DNA from: SKLM01 sp964542755
Lineage (GTDB): Bacteria > Chloroflexota > Anaerolineae > B4-G1
Assembly (NCBI GenBank): GCA_964542755.1
Contig: CAZIWL010000005.1
Location: 1 to 64,000 of the forward strand
Direction: 5' to 3'
DNA length: 64,000 nt
Shown here: positions 61,776 to 64,000 of the stretch, piece after piece
Layout of the letters: each line of letters starts with the position of its first letter
Position numbering within the stretch: position 1 is the first letter of the stretch
Notes under the pieces: generated by a model
The model's database searches: none
The model's input: only the letters and a program-made list of their open reading frames with translations
What the model was told of the DNA's origin: nothing
Position numbers and translations under genes: made by a program

Positions 61776-61894
61776 ATGGCGTGTTTCGAGGCGGGGGGGT
61801 GAACGTGAGCAAGGTGGATCTGGTCATCATACTCTTCTGCATCCTGACGCTCGTCCTGCTGACTGGCCTCTGGGCCCACCTGTGGGTCCGCTAG
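61776..61894 (+). CDS. Very small single-helix membrane protein, possible frameshift at a G7 run
   Basis: ATG 61776 follows a perfect AAGGAGGTG and reads MACFEAGG before a stop that overlaps GTG 799 in the next frame. From there VNVSKVDLVIILFCILTLVL to the stop at 61894 encodes one hydrophobic helix (about 31 residues). The two frames differ by one base at the run of seven G (61793-61799). One extra G would fuse them into a 39-residue protein. So either translation is coupled or slips, or the G count is wrong. No family is known to me. Confidence 0.5.
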
Positions 61895-61937
61895 AGCCGC
61901 GGCGGGCTATCACACTAACTCAAGGAGGGAACATCCT

Positions 61938-62381
61938 ATGTCCGAGCAATCGAATCGCCTCGTGTGGATGAGCGTCGTTGGCGTCTTGCTACTCGGTCTG
62001 TTGATCGTCGGAGGATTCGCGGTCCATCGCCTCGGCTGGTCCCAGGGCTTCACCGCGGCCGAGGCCGCTGGCGAGAGAGCCGACGTACCTGTACCGACTC
62101 TGGCACCTCCCGGGTGGCGGGCCCTTGGCTCGGGTCAGCCCGTTGCGCTCCTAGTCCCCGTGCTACTCGGATTCCTCTTCACCGCGGTGATCGCCAAGCT
62201 GCTGCGGCTCTTCGTGTGGGGTCTGATGGGCGCGCCTATGATGCACCGATTCGCTGGTGGACCGTGGCCCCAGCCTGGATCCGTATGGCGCCGACACCGA
62301 TACGCGCGGCACGGTTCGTGGGGCTGGTCTTCGTGGCGGGAGCCCTTCGAGGAGCAGGAGGCGATGGACCCGGAGCCGTAG
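61938..62381 (+). CDS. Two-helix membrane protein of unknown function
   Basis: A 147-residue protein with an N-terminal helix (WMSVVGVLLLGLLIVGGFAV), a Pro-rich outside segment (VPVPTLAPPGW), a second helix (ALLVPVLLGFLFTAVIAKLL) and a basic, Trp- and His-rich tail. SD AAGGAGGG precedes ATG 61938. It lies 43 bases after the tiny membrane protein gene, suggesting one unit. I do not recognise the family. Confidence 0.65.
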   Translation: MSEQSNRLVWMSVVGVLLLGLLIVGGFAVHRLGWSQGFTAAEAAGERADVPVPTLAPPGWRALGSGQPVALLVPVLLGFLFTAVIAKLLRLFVWGLMGAPMMHRFAGGPWPQPGSVWRRHRYARHGSWGWSSWREPFEEQEAMDPEP

Positions 62382-62523
62382 CCGGGCGGCGCGTCCGGTC
62401 AGGTGCTACGGATGGGCCGAGAAGACGGACACGGAACAACACGGTTCTGTAGGAGAGGCAGCGGGACGAGCGCTCCTCCTACGGTGCCTGCAGGCACTTC
62501 GTGTTAGTGGAGGTACAGAAACA

Positions 62524-63024
62524 ATGAGAGACAAGATCCGTTTCAAAGGCATCGCTTTTGTGCACGAGACGCTCTATGGTTTGTTCAGAGACCCCTATGA
62601 GCCGTTGAGGGCGGCGGGTATTGAAGAAGGCCAGCGGGTGCTCGAGGTGGGATGCGGACCGGGGTTCTTCACACTTCCCGCAGCTGAGATGCTAGGCGAG
62701 GATGGTCATGTGGTCAGCATAGACGTGAGCCCAACGGCGGTGGACTATGTGAAGAGCAAGGTGGAAGCTGCCGGTACGACCAACGTCGACGTGCTGCTGC
62801 GCAATGCCGCCCACACGGACTTCGCGGGCCAGAGCTTTGACCTCGTCTTCGTTTTTGGCTTAGGCCACGTCGTCGGGGATTTGCGGGAGATGTGGAACGA
62901 GCTTCATCGTCTCCTCAGGCCCGGTGGGAGCCTCGCTGTTGAGGGCCGGCTGAGGCCCCCAGAATCGCTCTTTCGAGCATCAGGCGGCCACGGTCGCATC
63001 GATTGCTTTAGTAAGATGGAGTAG
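62524..63024 (+). CDS. Class I SAM-dependent methyltransferase
   Basis: A 166-residue protein with motif I VLEVGCGPGFFT near residue 38, the acidic motif II HVVSIDVSP near residue 63, and the post-II FDLVFVFGLGHVVGD near residue 110. It is short for the family; the last strands are reduced, but the core fold is present. ATG 62524 is chosen because homology begins RFKGIAFVHETLYGLF. The substrate is unknown. Confidence 0.8.
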   Translation: MRDKIRFKGIAFVHETLYGLFRDPYEPLRAAGIEEGQRVLEVGCGPGFFTLPAAEMLGEDGHVVSIDVSPTAVDYVKSKVEAAGTTNVDVLLRNAAHTDFAGQSFDLVFVFGLGHVVGDLREMWNELHRLLRPGGSLAVEGRLRPPESLFRASGGHGRIDCFSKME

Positions 63025-63140
63025 ACGGACGGGAGCGCTGGCGACTGTTAGATCCAGTCGGGCGCGGAGCGTTCCTATCCTGCCATCAGCACCCTGTTAT
63101 CCTTCCCGGTGAGAAGGGCTTCGGTGCGGCGTCGAGCGTG

Positions 63141-63281
63141 GGTGCACGAACGAGTTGTCGCCCCGACCGGTGCGATGCACCGAGCGTATGTCTGCCTCGT
63201 ATGCCAGTCACAAGGGGTCAGTACACTGGCGCCAAGGGCCTCCAACCATCGACGATCTCCGCGACAAGTCGTTAGCGCATC
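63141..63281. repeat. Copy E of the dispersed element (141 bp, internal deletion)
   Basis: Left arm GGTGCACGAACGAGTTGTCG at 63141, right arm ending GTTAGCGCATC at 63281. Compared with copy D it lacks about 23 bases that include the AGGTGCGTTGCACCT palindrome. The -35 of the next promoter starts 17 bp after its end. Confidence 0.85.
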
Positions 63282-63298
63282 CGTCGAGCGTGATAGGC

Positions 63299-63327
63299 TT
63301 GCGCACCCGCCTCCTCTATGATACAAC
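63299..63327 (+). promoter_or_regulatory. Promoter of the last response regulator
   Basis: TTGCGC (63299-63304) with TACAAC 17 bases later (63322-63327), or the alternative TATGAT at 63317. It is weaker than the promoters next to the other repeat copies. Confidence 0.45.
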
Positions 63328-63342
63328 ATCGACGGGAGAGCC

Positions 63343-64000
63343 ATGCAAGGACTGATTCTCGTCGTGGACGACCAACCGAAGATCGTCAAGCAGGCCCGTG
63401 ACTATCTCGAGAAGGCGGGCTTTCAGGTCGTTGGGGCAGCCGATGGGCAGATGTCGCTGGATCTGGCACGCCGTGAGCGGCCCGATCTGATCGTACTCGA
63501 TCTCAACCTGCCAGGTATAGACGGACTCGATGTCTGCCGGGCTCTTCGGCGGCAGTCCGATGTGCCGATCATCATGCTCACCGCGCGGGTTGGCGAAGCT
63601 GATAGGCTCATCGGATTGGAGCTTGGCGCCGACGACTACATCACCAAGCCTTTTTCCCCTCGTGAGCTGGTCGCTCGGGTGCGGGCTGTGCTCCGCCGCG
63701 TCCGCGGCGGTGTCCACCGCCCCGGGGTTATCCGGGCTGGGGACTTGGAGATCGATATACCGGGTCACCGGGTCACTGTCGAGGGGGAGCCCTGTCACCT
63801 GACGCGTACCGAGTTTGATCTCCTGGAGGCGCTGGCTCAGAGTCCCGGTCAAGCCTTCACCAGGGAGCAGCTTCTCGATCGGCTCCACGGTGTGGCCTAC
63901 GATGGCTATGATCGGAGCATCGATGCGCACATCAAGAACCTGCGTCAGAAGATCGAGCCTGATCCATCGGAGCCTCGCTACATCGTCACCGTTTATGGCG
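63343..64000 (+). CDS. OmpR/PhoB-type response regulator, cut by the window end
   Basis: The first 219 residues of a two-domain regulator are visible. The receiver has VVDDQPK, phosphoacceptor Asp in LIVLDLNLPGIDG and Lys in ITKPFSPRE; the winged helix has LTRTEFDLLEALAQS and IDAHIKNLRQKIEPDPSEPR. About ten residues are missing at the end. ATG 63343 follows GGGAG. A sensor kinase may lie just beyond the window. Confidence 0.88.
   Translation, partial: MQGLILVVDDQPKIVKQARDYLEKAGFQVVGAADGQMSLDLARRERPDLIVLDLNLPGIDGLDVCRALRRQSDVPIIMLTARVGEADRLIGLELGADDYITKPFSPRELVARVRAVLRRVRGGVHRPGVIRAGDLEIDIPGHRVTVEGEPCHLTRTEFDLLEALAQSPGQAFTREQLLDRLHGVAYDGYDRSIDAHIKNLRQKIEPDPSEPRYIVTVYG

Noticed and set aside
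1..64000. tRNA and rRNA genes
   Set aside because: No cloverleaf with a T-loop GTTCRA in the right setting was found by eye; matches such as the one near 10770 lie inside coding sequence. A dedicated covariance search would be decisive.

Overview
The window looks like a 64 kb GC-rich metagenome-type contig from an anaerobic bacterium, most likely a Chloroflexota of Anaerolineae type. That placement is inferred from gene content: a MvhADG-HdrABC electron-bifurcating hydrogenase, non-pyrrolysine MttB homologues, eukaryotic-type kinases fused to beta-propeller or sulfatase-modifying-factor domains, and a baeRF-family release factor. It cannot be proved without a database search. There is one assembly gap of 100 N at 10965-11064. 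I saw no tRNA, rRNA or CRISPR array.

Layout. 1-9.3 kb: one tight energy operon, hdrC-hdrB-hdrA-mvhD-mvhG-mvhA, then a hydrogenase maturation protease. hdrA is split by an in-frame UGA at the position of a conserved cysteine and is followed by a SECIS-like hairpin, so I read it as one selenoprotein of 1154 residues that also carries a GltD-like NAD(P)H domain. 9.5-14.7 kb, minus strand: PmbA/TldD protease pair, a B12-binding radical SAM enzyme and a SufR-like regulator. 15-16.6 kb: a decayed NuoI-like ferredoxin gene and a PSP1/YaaT protein. 16.8-20.9 kb: one-carbon genes (a methyltetrahydrofolate:corrinoid methyltransferase and two MttB homologues) with a terminator-bearing structured leader before the first mttB. 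21-28 kb: CutA, a Fe-S protein with a damaged 5' end, ribosomal protein L25, a CbpA-type J protein, HtrA, baeRF and a QueG-like protein. 28-36.5 kb: a kinase-SUMF1 membrane protein and two Clp ATPases. 36.6-41.5 kb: DegV, a zinc-ribbon protein, a glycosyltransferase-like membrane protein and small membrane proteins. 41.6-43.1 kb: a class A beta-lactamase-like pseudogene interrupted by the remnant of an IS21-type element. 43.1-49 kb: a signalling operon (kinase with eight-repeat propeller, PP2C, J-domain/vWA fusion, zinc-ribbon/FHA, small protein, response regulator). 49.6-53 kb: GNAT pseudogene, two Hsp20s, MgtC, and a zinc-ribbon/cold-shock fusion. 53-64 kb: XdhC, MFS, APH-like kinase, histidine phosphatase, hemW (frameshifted), phosphodiesterase, a possible nucleotidyltransferase, a tocopherol-cyclase-like protein, small membrane proteins, a methyltransferase and a response regulator cut by the window end.

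The most unusual signal outside genes is a dispersed 140-164 bp inverted-repeat element in five copies. In all four copies with a recognisable outward-facing end, that end lies 17-18 bp from the -35 box of a good sigma-70-type promoter that reads away from the element. Decay is also conspicuous: three pseudogenes, one frameshifted hemW and one disrupted Fe-S gene in 64 kb, some of which could be assembly error.
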